Shown here piece after piece: positions 44,126 to 52,317 of a DNA stretch of 64,000 nucleotides; the first letter of the stretch is position 1; the number at the start of each line of letters is the position of its first letter. The notes beneath the pieces are model-generated. The model was not told the origin of the DNA, searched no databases, and worked only from the letters and a program-made list of their open reading frames with translations. Origin of the DNA: Aestuariivita sp. (GTDB taxonomy: Bacteria > Pseudomonadota > Alphaproteobacteria > Rhodobacterales > Rhodobacteraceae); contig NZ_JAAWWD010000061.1 in the NCBI RefSeq assembly GCF_021404545.1, positions 96,001 to 160,000 of the forward strand, read 5' to 3'. The position numbers were made by a program, and so were the translations under genes.

Positions 44126-44917
44126 TCAATCTGGTCTTCGGGTGCTCAGCAGACGCCCCGCTTCGGTCAGCATAGGGGCATAGACGCTTTCAAGCTGGCG
44201 CGGTTTTACGCGGAACGACGGGCCCCCGACATTCAGCCCATAAACCCCCGCACCGCCCAGTGAAAAGACCGGAACCGCAATGCCGTTCACATCCCTTCGC
44301 CAGATCCCGTAGCCGGTGCAAAACCCTTTGTCCTCGTAGATGGCGCGCGCCTCCGAAAACCGGGCCCGACCTTCGGCTTCGATCTCCGGACCTCGGCGCC
44401 CGGCGATCTCAAAGATCCGCTCGCGGGCGTCATCGTCCATACCGACGAGGATGGCCTGACCGATGCCCGAATGAAAGATCGGCAAACGGGTGCCCACGCG
44501 GATCGCCAGCGTGACGCCCTCGTGACTGTTGCAGGTCACCAGATAGACCACATCGAGCTGATGCTGTTCGCCCAGGGCGACGGTGATATAGGAGTTGGGC
44601 CCGTCGCGCAGACGTTCCATGATCTGTTTGGCCCGCGCCCCGATATCGAGCGCGCTGAGCACGCTGAACCCCAGATGCAGCACGCCCGCGGTCAGCCGAT
44701 AGGTGCCCGCGCGCGGATCCAGCGCAAGATAGTCCAACTCGCACAACGTGTGCGTCAACCGTGAAATCGTCGCCTTGGGCAGGCCCGTGCGTTCCGAGAA
44801 ATCGGCGTTGGTGAGTGTCGCCTCGCCGTCGCGAAAGCACCGCAGAAGCTGAAGCCCCCGCGCCAGCGCGGTGACGAAATTGCGGTCCTTGCCGTCCCCG
44901 ACGTCGAGATCGTCCAT
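44126..44917 (-). CDS. IclR-family transcriptional regulator
   Basis: 263 residues. The N-terminal winged helix is 'VTALARGLQLLRCFRDGEAT' followed by 'NADFSERTGLPKATISRLTH' (recognition helix ~50-62) and 'LDPRAGTYRLTAGVLHLG'. The C-terminal ligand domain contains 'RLPIFHSGIGQAILVGMDDD', 'RDVNGIAVPVFSLGGAGVYG' and the closing 'YAPMLTEAGRLLSTR'. PcaR/IclR-type proteins sense small carboxylates or their CoA-pathway intermediates. It is the last gene of the minus-strand operon starting at 52179, and three similar palindromes in front of the island's operons are its probable targets. Confidence 0.93.
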   Translation of the reverse strand: MDDLDVGDGKDRNFVTALARGLQLLRCFRDGEATLTNADFSERTGLPKATISRLTHTLCELDYLALDPRAGTYRLTAGVLHLGFSVLSALDIGARAKQIMERLRDGPNSYITVALGEQHQLDVVYLVTCNSHEGVTLAIRVGTRLPIFHSGIGQAILVGMDDDARERIFEIAGRRGPEIEAEGRARFSEARAIYEDKGFCTGYGIWRRDVNGIAVPVFSLGGAGVYGLNVGGPSFRVKPRQLESVYAPMLTEAGRLLSTRRPD

Positions 44918-44923
44918 ACGTGG

Positions 44924-45955
44924 CTATCCTTGCTTGAGCGCATCCAGGCCATGCTGGGCAAAGACCGGCACGTATTCCCCCACCTTCATGGCGCGGTCTG
45001 GGTTCGAGGCATTGCCATCCAGCGCGCGTTTGAGAACGCCCTGAATGATCCCTGCCATGCGAAAGAAGCAAAAGCCGAGGTAATAGCCGAAATTGTCGAT
45101 CCCATCCAAGCCGCGCCTGTCGCAATACCGGGCGATGAAAGCCTCATCGGAGGGCAGGCCAAGGGCTGCGCGGTCCAGCCCGCCCATTCCTCGCCCTTCG
45201 CTGCCCGCGGGCAATTGCCATTGCATGATGACCCCGGCCAGATCGGCATAGGGATGACCAATGGTCGACAGCTCCCAATCCAGCACCGCGCGACATTGCG
45301 TGCTCTGCGCGTCGAAGATCATGTTGTCGATCCGGTAGTCGCCATGCACCAATGTGCGCTGGCCGTCATCTTCGGGCCGCTGCTCCTCCAGTGCCAGCAT
45401 CAGCTCGTCCATCGCCGGAATGCTCTGGGTTTCGGACGCGCGGTATTGCTTGGACCAGCGCGCCACCTGCCGTTCAAAGTAATTGCCGTCAGGTCCGTAA
45501 TCCGAAAGACCCACCGCGTCGATATCCACATCGTGCAACGCGGCCAGCACACGGTTCATCTCGTCGATGATCCCGGCCCGGTCGGCAGAGCCCAGATCGG
45601 GCATGGACGGATCGTAAAAGTTGCGCCCCGGGACATGGTCCATCACATAGAACATGGATCCGATCACGTCGTCATCTTCACACAAAAGATGCATGCGCGC
45701 GACAGGCACGTCCGTGTCGGCCAGGGCGCGCTGGACCCGAAACTCCCGGTCGACCGCATGGGCGGATTTCAACAACACGCCCGGCGGTTTGCGGCGCAGG
45801 ACATAGCTGCGCGCGGGCGTCCTGAGCAGAAAGGTCGGGTTCGACTGACCGGTCTGGAACTTGGTCACCTCCATCGGCCCCTCGAACCCTGGCAAATGGT
45901 CGGTCAGATAGCGGGCCACCGCCGTCTCATCGAGTGTCTGTGTCTCTGCGCTCAT
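44924..45955 (-). CDS. APH-type phosphotransferase (acyl-CoA kinase-like)
   Basis: 343 residues. Aminoglycoside-phosphotransferase/choline-kinase fold: the catalytic loop is 'LVHGDYRIDNMIFDAQSTQC' (HGDxxxxN near residue 203-210) and the metal-binding Asp is in 'AVLDWELSTIGHPYADLAGV' (~225). The N-terminus has 'FQTGQSNPTFLLRTPARSYV' and 'RRKPPGVLLKSAHAVDREFR', the pattern of the ACAD10/ACAD11 kinase domain and of LvaA rather than of drug-resistance enzymes. The related proteins phosphorylate the hydroxyl of 4-hydroxyacyl-CoA so it can be removed or moved. It lies next to a histidine phosphatase and IclR. Confidence 0.88.
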   Translation of the reverse strand: MSAETQTLDETAVARYLTDHLPGFEGPMEVTKFQTGQSNPTFLLRTPARSYVLRRKPPGVLLKSAHAVDREFRVQRALADTDVPVARMHLLCEDDDVIGSMFYVMDHVPGRNFYDPSMPDLGSADRAGIIDEMNRVLAALHDVDIDAVGLSDYGPDGNYFERQVARWSKQYRASETQSIPAMDELMLALEEQRPEDDGQRTLVHGDYRIDNMIFDAQSTQCRAVLDWELSTIGHPYADLAGVIMQWQLPAGSEGRGMGGLDRAALGLPSDEAFIARYCDRRGLDGIDNFGYYLGFCFFRMAGIIQGVLKRALDGNASNPDRAMKVGEYVPVFAQHGLDALKQG

Positions 45956-45965
45956 CCTACTTCCC

Positions 45966-46616
45966 TCAACTATAGCTTAGCAGGTCCGCGCCCTGCGGCG
46001 ACATGAAATGGGGCGTGGCATTGAATTCATGCAAAGAAAACCGCGCGCCACTGAACATAAAGCGGGTCATCGCGGTGTTCTTGATTTGCAGATTCAGCTC
46101 CATCATATGCCGCTTGGGCGCGCCCATGACCGTCGCTGTCATCTGCCCGATCACCCCGCCGGACGACACCACAAGCACACGCCGTGCCGTGGTGTCGGTG
46201 GCAAAGCGGCGCGCGGCCTCGACCCGTGCGGCAAACGCGGCATAGGTTTCGGATGCGCCATCAAAGGCCGCGTCCTGCCATGCGAACACCGTATCCCGCA
46301 AGGCCCGGAAATGTGCCTTGCGGTCCTCTTTGACCACTATCGGCACTTGGCCGTCGAACCGTGCATGCAGCAGATCGGCAAAGTCATACTCGTCAAAGCC
46401 CGCATGCTCTTCGGGGGGTGCGTCAAACCCCATGGCGGTCAGCGTATCCTTTTGCCGTCTCAGCGTGCCCGTCACCAGGCGATCAGGTTCCCAGCCGATC
46501 CGGCCAAGCAGCGCGCCGACCGCCCGGGACTGATGCCGGCCAAGATCGGACAACACATCGTAATCGTCCTGACCGAAGGACGCCTGCCCGTGCCGGATCA
46601 CAAGAAGCTCGGCCAT
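45966..46616 (-). CDS. histidine phosphatase (phosphoglycerate-mutase-like) family protein
   Basis: 216 residues. The catalytic RHG is at the N-terminus ('MAELLVIRHGQASFGQDDYD'), followed by 'LSDLGRHQSRAVGALLGRIG'. The second His region is 'RRVLVVSSGGVIGQMTATVM', where the usual 'VxHG' reads 'VSSGG', so the second catalytic His seems to be replaced. It starts immediately after the preceding gene's stop and 10 nt before the APH-type kinase. This pairing recurs in acyl-CoA clusters and hints at a role with phosphorylated intermediates. Loss of the second His weakens a simple phosphatase assignment. Confidence 0.82.
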   Translation of the reverse strand: MAELLVIRHGQASFGQDDYDVLSDLGRHQSRAVGALLGRIGWEPDRLVTGTLRRQKDTLTAMGFDAPPEEHAGFDEYDFADLLHARFDGQVPIVVKEDRKAHFRALRDTVFAWQDAAFDGASETYAAFAARVEAARRFATDTTARRVLVVSSGGVIGQMTATVMGAPKRHMMELNLQIKNTAMTRFMFSGARFSLHEFNATPHFMSPQGADLLSYS

Positions 46617-47609
46617 CTAGGAAAACTCGGCGGCCAATGCCCGACCTGCGGCAAGGTATTCTGCCTCGATCCGGTCCACGATCGCGCCCGCGGGCCCAAC
46701 CGACTTGATCGCGCCGATCCCCTGGCCAGAGCCCCAGATCGTCTTCCAGGCCTTTGGTTTCTCCCGGTCCTGTCCGAAGTTCATCGAGCTGGAATCTGCG
46801 GTCGGCAGGTTGTCGGGATCCATCCCCGCAGCCTTGACCGACCCTTTGAGATAGTTGCCCCAGACCCCGGTAAAGAGCGAGGAATAGACAATATCCTCAG
46901 CACCCGACCCCACGATCATGTCCTTATAGGCCTGATCGGCATTGGCCTCTTGCGTGGCAATGAAAGGCGATCCGGTATAGCCCAGATCGGCCCCCACCGC
47001 TCGGGCGGCCAGCAAGGCCTCGCCCGTGGCAATCGCACCCGAGAGCGCGATCGGCCCATCGAACCATTCACGGATTTCCCGCACCAGCGCCAGCGGCGAT
47101 TGCTGCCCCGCATGCCCGCCGGCGCCCGCCGCGACAGCGACCAGCCCATCGGCCCCTTTCTCGATCGCCTTTCTGGCAAAGCTGTTGTTGATGATGTCAT
47201 GCAGCACAACGCCACCGACCGAATGCGCGGCCTCGTTCACCTCAACCCGCGCGCCCAGTGAGGTGATCCAGATCGGCACCTTGTGGCGCACACAGATTTC
47301 CAGATCCCGGTCCATCCGCCCGTTTGACCGGTGTACGATCTGATTGACGGCAAAGGGCGCCGCAGGCCGGTCCGGGTTGGCCTGGTTGTGGCGGTCCAGC
47401 TCTTCGCGGATTTCCGTCAGCCAGGCCTCGAGCAGCGGCGGCTCTCCCTCGGCCTCCCGCGCATTCAGCGCCGGAAAGGATCCGACGATCCCCGCCTTGC
47501 ATTGCGCGATCACCAGTTTCGGGACGGAAATGATAAAAAGCGGAGCGGCGATCAGCGGAATGCGCAACCCGCGCAGGGCGGCGGGCAGGTGAGAGTCGGT
47601 GCGGGCCAT
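46617..47609 (-). CDS. nitronate monooxygenase/2-nitropropane dioxygenase family protein
   Basis: 330 residues, ATG preceded by CCGGAGG. FMN-dependent TIM-barrel: 'LRIPLIAAPLFIISVPKLVI' and 'QCKAGIVGSFPALNAREAEG' at the N-terminus. 'KGADGLVAVAAGAGGHAGQQ' (~155-175) is the flavin and catalytic-His segment, and 'SGAIATGEALLAARAVGADL' follows. True nitronate monooxygenase and enoyl reductase or unknown oxidases share this fold; in acyl-CoA clusters the actual reaction is often unknown. A hairpin precedes the gene. Confidence 0.85.
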   Translation of the reverse strand: MARTDSHLPAALRGLRIPLIAAPLFIISVPKLVIAQCKAGIVGSFPALNAREAEGEPPLLEAWLTEIREELDRHNQANPDRPAAPFAVNQIVHRSNGRMDRDLEICVRHKVPIWITSLGARVEVNEAAHSVGGVVLHDIINNSFARKAIEKGADGLVAVAAGAGGHAGQQSPLALVREIREWFDGPIALSGAIATGEALLAARAVGADLGYTGSPFIATQEANADQAYKDMIVGSGAEDIVYSSLFTGVWGNYLKGSVKAAGMDPDNLPTADSSSMNFGQDREKPKAWKTIWGSGQGIGAIKSVGPAGAIVDRIEAEYLAAGRALAAEFS

Positions 47610-47643
47610 GAAGCCTCCGGAAAAGCGTTATCTTCTATGATCT

Positions 47644-47665
47644 GAGGGCGGACCGTGCCGCCCTC
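47644..47665 (-). other. intercistronic hairpin before the nitronate-monooxygenase-like gene
   Basis: GAGGGCGG (47644-47651) and CCGCCCTC (47658-47665) form a perfect 8-bp stem with a 6-nt loop in the 128-bp gap between thiolase and this gene. No good T run follows on the minus strand. It could separate transcript levels of the upstream and downstream parts of the operon. Confidence 0.45.
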
Positions 47666-47737
47666 GGTCTGTCGTATATCAGGCCATAAAGCCTCGGGCC
47701 AAAAAACCCCGGCCAAGGTGCATCGCGCGGGCTTCGG

Positions 47738-48934
47738 TCACAAGACCTCAAAGAGGCCCGCCGCCCCCATGCCGCCACCGACGCACATGGTGCAGACAAC
47801 GTATTTCACACCGCGCCGCTTGCCTTCGATCAGAGCGTGCCCGACCATCCGCGCCCCGGACATCCCATAGGGATGCCCGATGGAAATCGCACCGCCATCG
47901 ACATTCAGCAGCGCATCCGGGATGCCAAGTTGATCGCGGGAGTAAAGCACCTGAACGGCGAATGCCTCGTTCAGCTCCCACAGCCCGATATCGTCCATCG
48001 TCAGCCCATGCGCCTTGAGCAGCGGCGGCACCGCATAGATCGGGCCGATCCCCATCTCGTCGGGCTCGCAGCCTGCGGCCATCACACCGACATAGCGGCC
48101 CAGAGGCTCCAGCCCGGCCTTTTCGACCGCCTTGGCCTCCATCACGACCGAGGCGGAGGCTCCGTCGCTCAGCTGTGAGGCATTGCCGGCGGTGATGTAT
48201 TTGCCCTCTTTGATGACCATCCCGTCCTTGAACACGGGTTTGAGACCGGCCAGGCTTTCGGCACTGGTGCCGGGGCGGTTGCCCTCGTCCTTGTCCAGCG
48301 TCACCTCGTGATACGAGATCTCCTTGGTGTCGCGGTCCTGAAGCATCATGGTCGATGTCAGCGGCACGATCTCATCGTCGAACCGTCCGGCCTCCTGTGC
48401 CAGGTGGGTACGCTCCTGCGATTGGGCGGCATAGGCATCCTGTTCCTCGCGGCTCACACCATAGCGCGCGGCGACGGTTTCGGCGGTTTCCAGCATCGAC
48501 ATGTAGATGGCGGGCTTGTGCGCCATCAGCCAGGGGTCGGCCTTGACCCGCATCTCGGGCGTCTGCACCATCGAGATACTGTCGACACCGCCGCCCACGA
48601 CCACGTCCATACCGTCCATCACGACCTGTTTGGCGGCGGTCGCAATCGCCATCATGCCACTGGCACATTGCCGGTCCAGCGACATGCCGGCCACGCTCAC
48701 CGGCAGCCCGGCCCGCATCGCGGCCTGACGGGCGATATTGCCCGAGGAATGACCCTGCTGCAAAGCCGCCCCCAGAACGACGTCCTGCACCGATGCCGGG
48801 TCCACGCCCGCAAGGCTCACGGCATGCGCGATGGCATGACCGGCCAGTTCCTGTGGCGTGGTGTTGTTGAACGCACCGCGATAGGCCTTGCCGATCGGGG
48901 TGCGGGCGGTGGAAACGATAAGGGCGTCACGCAT
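47738..48934 (-). CDS. thiolase (acetyl-CoA acyltransferase)
   Basis: 398 residues from the ATG at 48932-48934, preceded by AGGAGAG; an upstream in-frame ATG ten codons earlier is less likely. Cleaves 3-ketoacyl-CoA with CoA. The nucleophilic Cys is in '[20 protein letters not shown]' (~90), with '[15 protein letters not shown]', the His motif '[19 protein letters not shown]' and the C-terminal '[15 protein letters not shown]' as in degradative thiolases. It ends the core beta-oxidation set in the island, supplying the step missing from the plus-strand operon. Confidence 0.95.
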   Translation of the reverse strand: MRDALIVSTARTPIGKAYRGAFNNTTPQELAGHAIAHAVSLAGVDPASVQDVVLGAALQQGHSSGNIARQAAMRAGLPVSVAGMSLDRQCASGMMAIATAAKQVVMDGMDVVVGGGVDSISMVQTPEMRVKADPWLMAHKPAIYMSMLETAETVAARYGVSREEQDAYAAQSQERTHLAQEAGRFDDEIVPLTSTMMLQDRDTKEISYHEVTLDKDEGNRPGTSAESLAGLKPVFKDGMVIKEGKYITAGNASQLSDGASASVVMEAKAVEKAGLEPLGRYVGVMAAGCEPDEMGIGPIYAVPPLLKAHGLTMDDIGLWELNEAFAVQVLYSRDQLGIPDALLNVDGGAISIGHPYGMSGARMVGHALIEGKRRGVKYVVCTMCVGGGMGAAGLFEVL

Positions 48935-48957
48935 GTGTCTCTCCTGACTAAGGTCGG

Positions 48958-49071
48958 TTACCAATCCGGCGTCAGGCCACGGGCCTGCGCTGCGTTGAGG
49001 GCATGTTTTCGGGTCTGGCTGAAGGCGTCCATCAGCTTGGGATATGTGTCTGTCGCGGCGATCCCGGGCAT
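48958..49071 (-). CDS. possible 37-residue protein coupled to the SDR gene
   Basis: ATG at 49069-49071 overlaps the SDR stop (TGATG) and the frame ends at a TAA (48958-48960) 23 nt before the thiolase start. The sequence starts '[20 protein letters not shown]' and continues with '[17 protein letters not shown]', which has a balanced composition and a plausible helix. It could be a real small protein, or the remnant of a lost gene end. No family is recognised. Confidence 0.3.
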   Translation of the reverse strand: MPGIAATDTYPKLMDAFSQTRKHALNAAQARGLTPDW

Positions 49072-49892
49072 CAGTGCAGCGCCTGCTCGAATATGTTCGG
49101 CCCGGACATCACGTTGATCCCGCCCGACACCGGTATAACGGCCCCTGTCACATAGGCCCCGCCGCGCCCGCACAGAAACAGCATGCAGCCCGCGATATCC
49201 TCGTCGCGGCCCACACGACCCAGCGGCACGTCCTGGCCGACCTTCGCGCGCATCTCCTCGTCATGGGTGGCAAAGGCGGTCATCCGGCTGACGAACGGCC
49301 CCGGAGCCAGCGCGTTCACGGTGATCGCTTCACCCGCCAGTTCCTTGGCCAGGATCTTGCTGAGGTGCAGGACCGCCGCCTTGGACGCGGCATAGGAATA
49401 GGCGCCATCGCCCATCTCACGCTCACCCATAACCGAGCCCACATTGACGACGCGCGCCGGATCGTCGACCGAGCCGCTGTCGCGCAGCATCGGCAACAGC
49501 TTTTGCGTCAGATCAAAGAGCCCGGCAACATTCACGCCCATCACCTTGTCCCAGGCCTCAAATGGGAACGCGCCCAGCGGGGCGCCCCAGGTGACGCCTG
49601 CGTTGTTCATCACGATATCGAGCCTCTCGGTGCGCGCCTTCACCGCCGCGACCAGGGCATCGACCCCCGCTTCGGTGCTCACATCACCGGCAAAACCGAT
49701 CGCGGTGCCACTGGCGCCCAATCCGTTCAGCTCGGCCGCGACGGCCTCGCAGGCCGCACCCTTGCGACTGGCCAGCAGCACGGTCGCACCGGCCCGCACC
49801 AGCGCCTCGGCCGCCATGCGCCCGATCCCGGTGGCGCCACCCGTGACCAGCGCCACCTTCCCGTCCAAGCCAAACAGCGTCTGAATATCCAT
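49071..49892 (-). CDS. short-chain dehydrogenase/reductase (SDR)
   Basis: 273 residues from the ATG at 49890-49892, overlapping the acyl-CoA dehydrogenase stop; an upstream extension lies in that gene. Motifs: '[20 protein letters not shown]' (~16-35), '[10 protein letters not shown]', Ser in '[17 protein letters not shown]' and '[20 protein letters not shown]' with the YxxxK pair. The longer C-terminus, '[15 protein letters not shown]', is common to FabG-like SDRs. Probably acts on a hydroxyacyl or ketoacyl intermediate. Confidence 0.92.
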   Translation of the reverse strand: MDIQTLFGLDGKVALVTGGATGIGRMAAEALVRAGATVLLASRKGAACEAVAAELNGLGASGTAIGFAGDVSTEAGVDALVAAVKARTERLDIVMNNAGVTWGAPLGAFPFEAWDKVMGVNVAGLFDLTQKLLPMLRDSGSVDDPARVVNVGSVMGEREMGDGAYSYAASKAAVLHLSKILAKELAGEAITVNALAPGPFVSRMTAFATHDEEMRAKVGQDVPLGRVGRDEDIAGCMLFLCGRGGAYVTGAVIPVSGGINVMSGPNIFEQALH

Positions 49893-51007
49893 CAAAACCC
49901 CCTCAGTGCCGCAACCCGTTCGGCGTGATAGGCGTAGTCGCCCAACCATTCCGCCCCGACCCGCGCGCGTTTCATGTAAAAGCCCATGTCATAGGCGTCG
50001 GTCATGCCGATGCCGCCATGCATCTGCACGCCCTCGATCACCGCCAGCTTGGCGGTATCCGTCGCCCGCGCCTTGGCCAGCGACACGGCCAGCTCCGCGT
50101 GTTCGGGATCGCTGTCCAGCATACGCCCGGCGTTGAGGATCGCCGACGCCGTCACCTCGATCTCGCACCACAGATGCGCGGCACGGTGTTGCAGCGCCTG
50201 GAACCGACCGATCTCGATGCCGAACTGCTTGCGCTCCTTGAGGTATCCGACGGTCATGCCAAAGGCCCCCGCCGAGAGGCCCGACAGCTCGGCTGCCAGA
50301 GCCGCTTGGCCTGCGGCAAGTGCGGGTTTCAGCACGTCCATCGCGCTGTCGACGGTGCCAAGCACATCCTCGCCCGTGGCCTGCACATCGGCAAAGCTGA
50401 TGCGGGCGGCGTCGCGCGCGTCGATCATCTGCGTCGCCTGACGTGCGATGCCCCCGCGGTCGGCGGGAATGTCGAAAAGCGTCAGACCGTTCGCGGTCCG
50501 GGCCAGCACCAGCAGCCGGTCCGCCAGGGCACCGTCCACGACAAAGCGCTTCTGACCGGTCAGGCGGAACCCGTTGCCATCGGCCACCGCTTCCATCTCC
50601 GTCGCTTCAGGGTCGAACTTGATCCCCTCATCCACGGCCAGCGCATAGGTCGCCTCACCGCTGGCGATCCGGCCCAAAGCCTGCATCGCGCGAGCGTCGC
50701 CGACCTGCCGCAGGGCGGTGGCCGCGATCACCGCACTTGACAGGAACGGAGAGACGGCCAGCGTCTTGCCCATCTCCTGCGCGATGATGTTGGCGGCGGC
50801 CTGACCCATGTCCGACCCGCCGGCCTCTTCGGGGACCAGCACACCGGCCCATCCCATCCCGGCCATCTCTTTCCACAGATCCGCGTCATGGGTCTGACCC
50901 GCATCGCGCAGCGCCCGAAACGCCGAGACCGGCGCGGCCCCATCCAGAAACCCGCGCGCCATGTCGGCCAGCATGGTTTCTTCCTCTGTCATCACCAGTT
51001 TTGCCAT
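49892..51007 (-). CDS. acyl-CoA dehydrogenase (shorter partner)
   Basis: 371 residues from the ATG at 51005-51007, 5 nt after the preceding stop. The catalytic region is 'GYLKERKQFGIEIGRFQALQ' (~255-275) and 'VIEGVQMHGGIGMTDAYDMG' (~325-345). The middle domain is divergent, with a weak flavin-binding 'ITG(T/E)K' counterpart 'RLTGQKRFVVDGALADRLLV'. Adjacent acyl-CoA dehydrogenase pairs of about 370 and 390 residues often form alpha2-beta2 heteromers (as in steroid side-chain oxidation), so this gene and the next upstream one may act as a complex. Confidence 0.9.
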   Translation of the reverse strand: MAKLVMTEEETMLADMARGFLDGAAPVSAFRALRDAGQTHDADLWKEMAGMGWAGVLVPEEAGGSDMGQAAANIIAQEMGKTLAVSPFLSSAVIAATALRQVGDARAMQALGRIASGEATYALAVDEGIKFDPEATEMEAVADGNGFRLTGQKRFVVDGALADRLLVLARTANGLTLFDIPADRGGIARQATQMIDARDAARISFADVQATGEDVLGTVDSAMDVLKPALAAGQAALAAELSGLSAGAFGMTVGYLKERKQFGIEIGRFQALQHRAAHLWCEIEVTASAILNAGRMLDSDPEHAELAVSLAKARATDTAKLAVIEGVQMHGGIGMTDAYDMGFYMKRARVGAEWLGDYAYHAERVAALRGF

Positions 51008-51012
51008 CGCCC

Positions 51013-52179
51013 CTACCCCGGAAGTCCAAGAACACGCCGCGACACGATGCTCAGCATCACCTCGCTCGTGCCGCCCTCGATCGAATTGGCCTTGGTACGC
51101 AGCCAGTCGCCCGCGCGGTTGCCCAAGGGTCCGTCCCATTCCAGCGCATCCGAGCCGCCTGCGGTCATCAACAGCTCATGCCGCCGCTTGTTCAGCTCCG
51201 TACCCATGTATTTCAGCATGGCCGAGGCGTCGCCCGCCCCCTGCCCCGCTTCGGCCTGATCCTTGTAACGCTCCAGCGTCAGACCGATGGCCAGCGTGTC
51301 GATCTCGCAGCGCATCGCATCGGCACGCAGCGTCGCATCCAGCTCCTCCATCGTTTCCGACAGGACCGCCCCCAGCGCGCGCCCGGTGCCGGTCAGACCG
51401 GCGGCACCGCCCGAGATCATCTCACGCTCATGGGTCAGCAGGTATTTCGCCACGTCCCAGCCACGGTTCACCTCACCGACGATCTGATCCTTGGGCACGG
51501 TCGCATCGGTGAAGAACGTCTCGCAAAAGGGCGAAATGCCCGAAATCATCTTGATCGGCCGCGTCTCCACCCCGTCCTGCGCCATGTCGATCAGCAGAAA
51601 CGAGATCCCCTTGTGTTTGGGTGCCTCGCGATCCGTGCGCACCAGCGCAAAGATCCAGTCGGCCTTGTCGGCATATGAGGTCCAGATCTTTTGCCCGTTC
51701 ACCAGCCAGTAATCGCCGCGATCCTCGCCTTTTGTCTGGACATTGGCCAGATCGGAGCCGGCACCGGGTTCGGAATAGCCCTGGCACCATCGGACCTCTC
51801 CGCGTGCGATGGGCGGTAGATAGTGCAGCTTTTGCTCATGAGTGCCGAAATGCAGCAGCGCGGGCCCCAGCATCCAGATGCCAAAGCTCTGCAACGGGCT
51901 CCGCGCGTTGATGCGTGCCATTTCCTGATGAAAGATCTTCTCCTGATCGCGGCTCAGCCCGGCGCCACCATACTCCACCGGCCAGGTGGGCACGGTGTAA
52001 CCCTTGGCCGCGCAACGCTCCAGCCAGTCACGCTGGGCCGCGCTGGTAAAGACCCAGTCCTTGCCGCCCCAGCAAATGCCCTCTTCGGTCATCAGCCCGT
52101 CGCGCATCTGGGGCGGGCAGTTCTCTTCCAGCCATGCCCGCAAATCCGCGCGGAAGCCCTCAAGGCTTGCCTCACTCAT
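51013..52179 (-). CDS. acyl-CoA dehydrogenase (longer partner)
   Basis: 388 residues. First gene of the minus-strand operon. N-terminus 'MSEASLEGFRADLRAWLEEN', FAD/substrate segment 'WCQGYSEPGAGSDLANVQTK' (~130-150) and 'DYWLVNGQKIWTSYADKADW'. The C-terminal 'ALEWDGPLGNRAGDWLRTKA' with 'SIEGGTSEVMLSIVSRRVLG' is the typical closing segment of acyl-CoA dehydrogenases. Likely pairs with the next gene. The start is 45-60 bp from the IclR-type palindrome in the divergent promoter. Confidence 0.93.
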   Translation of the reverse strand: MSEASLEGFRADLRAWLEENCPPQMRDGLMTEEGICWGGKDWVFTSAAQRDWLERCAAKGYTVPTWPVEYGGAGLSRDQEKIFHQEMARINARSPLQSFGIWMLGPALLHFGTHEQKLHYLPPIARGEVRWCQGYSEPGAGSDLANVQTKGEDRGDYWLVNGQKIWTSYADKADWIFALVRTDREAPKHKGISFLLIDMAQDGVETRPIKMISGISPFCETFFTDATVPKDQIVGEVNRGWDVAKYLLTHEREMISGGAAGLTGTGRALGAVLSETMEELDATLRADAMRCEIDTLAIGLTLERYKDQAEAGQGAGDASAMLKYMGTELNKRRHELLMTAGGSDALEWDGPLGNRAGDWLRTKANSIEGGTSEVMLSIVSRRVLGLPG

Positions 52180-52223
52180 CAGATCATCCTCCCTTGGAAC
52201 GTCACGTCAAAATGCGGACATCC

Positions 52224-52240
52224 ATTCCGCTGTGCAGAAT
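52224..52240. promoter_or_regulatory. candidate IclR-family operator in a divergent promoter
   Basis: ATTCCGC (52224-52230), spacer TGT and GCAGAAT (52234-52240) form a near-perfect palindrome that agrees at 14 of 17 positions with the copy at 44093-44109, including the same TGT spacer. An additional inverted arm GCGGA is at 52214-52218. It is placed to control both the acyl-CoA dehydrogenase operon (start 52179) and the reductase operon (start 52318). Confidence 0.55.
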
Positions 52241-52317
52241 GTCGGTCCGAATTGCGATTGACAAGACTCGACGCCACGTCCCAGTTTTTCGACACAGGAA
52301 ACGGGGAGGACGAAACG

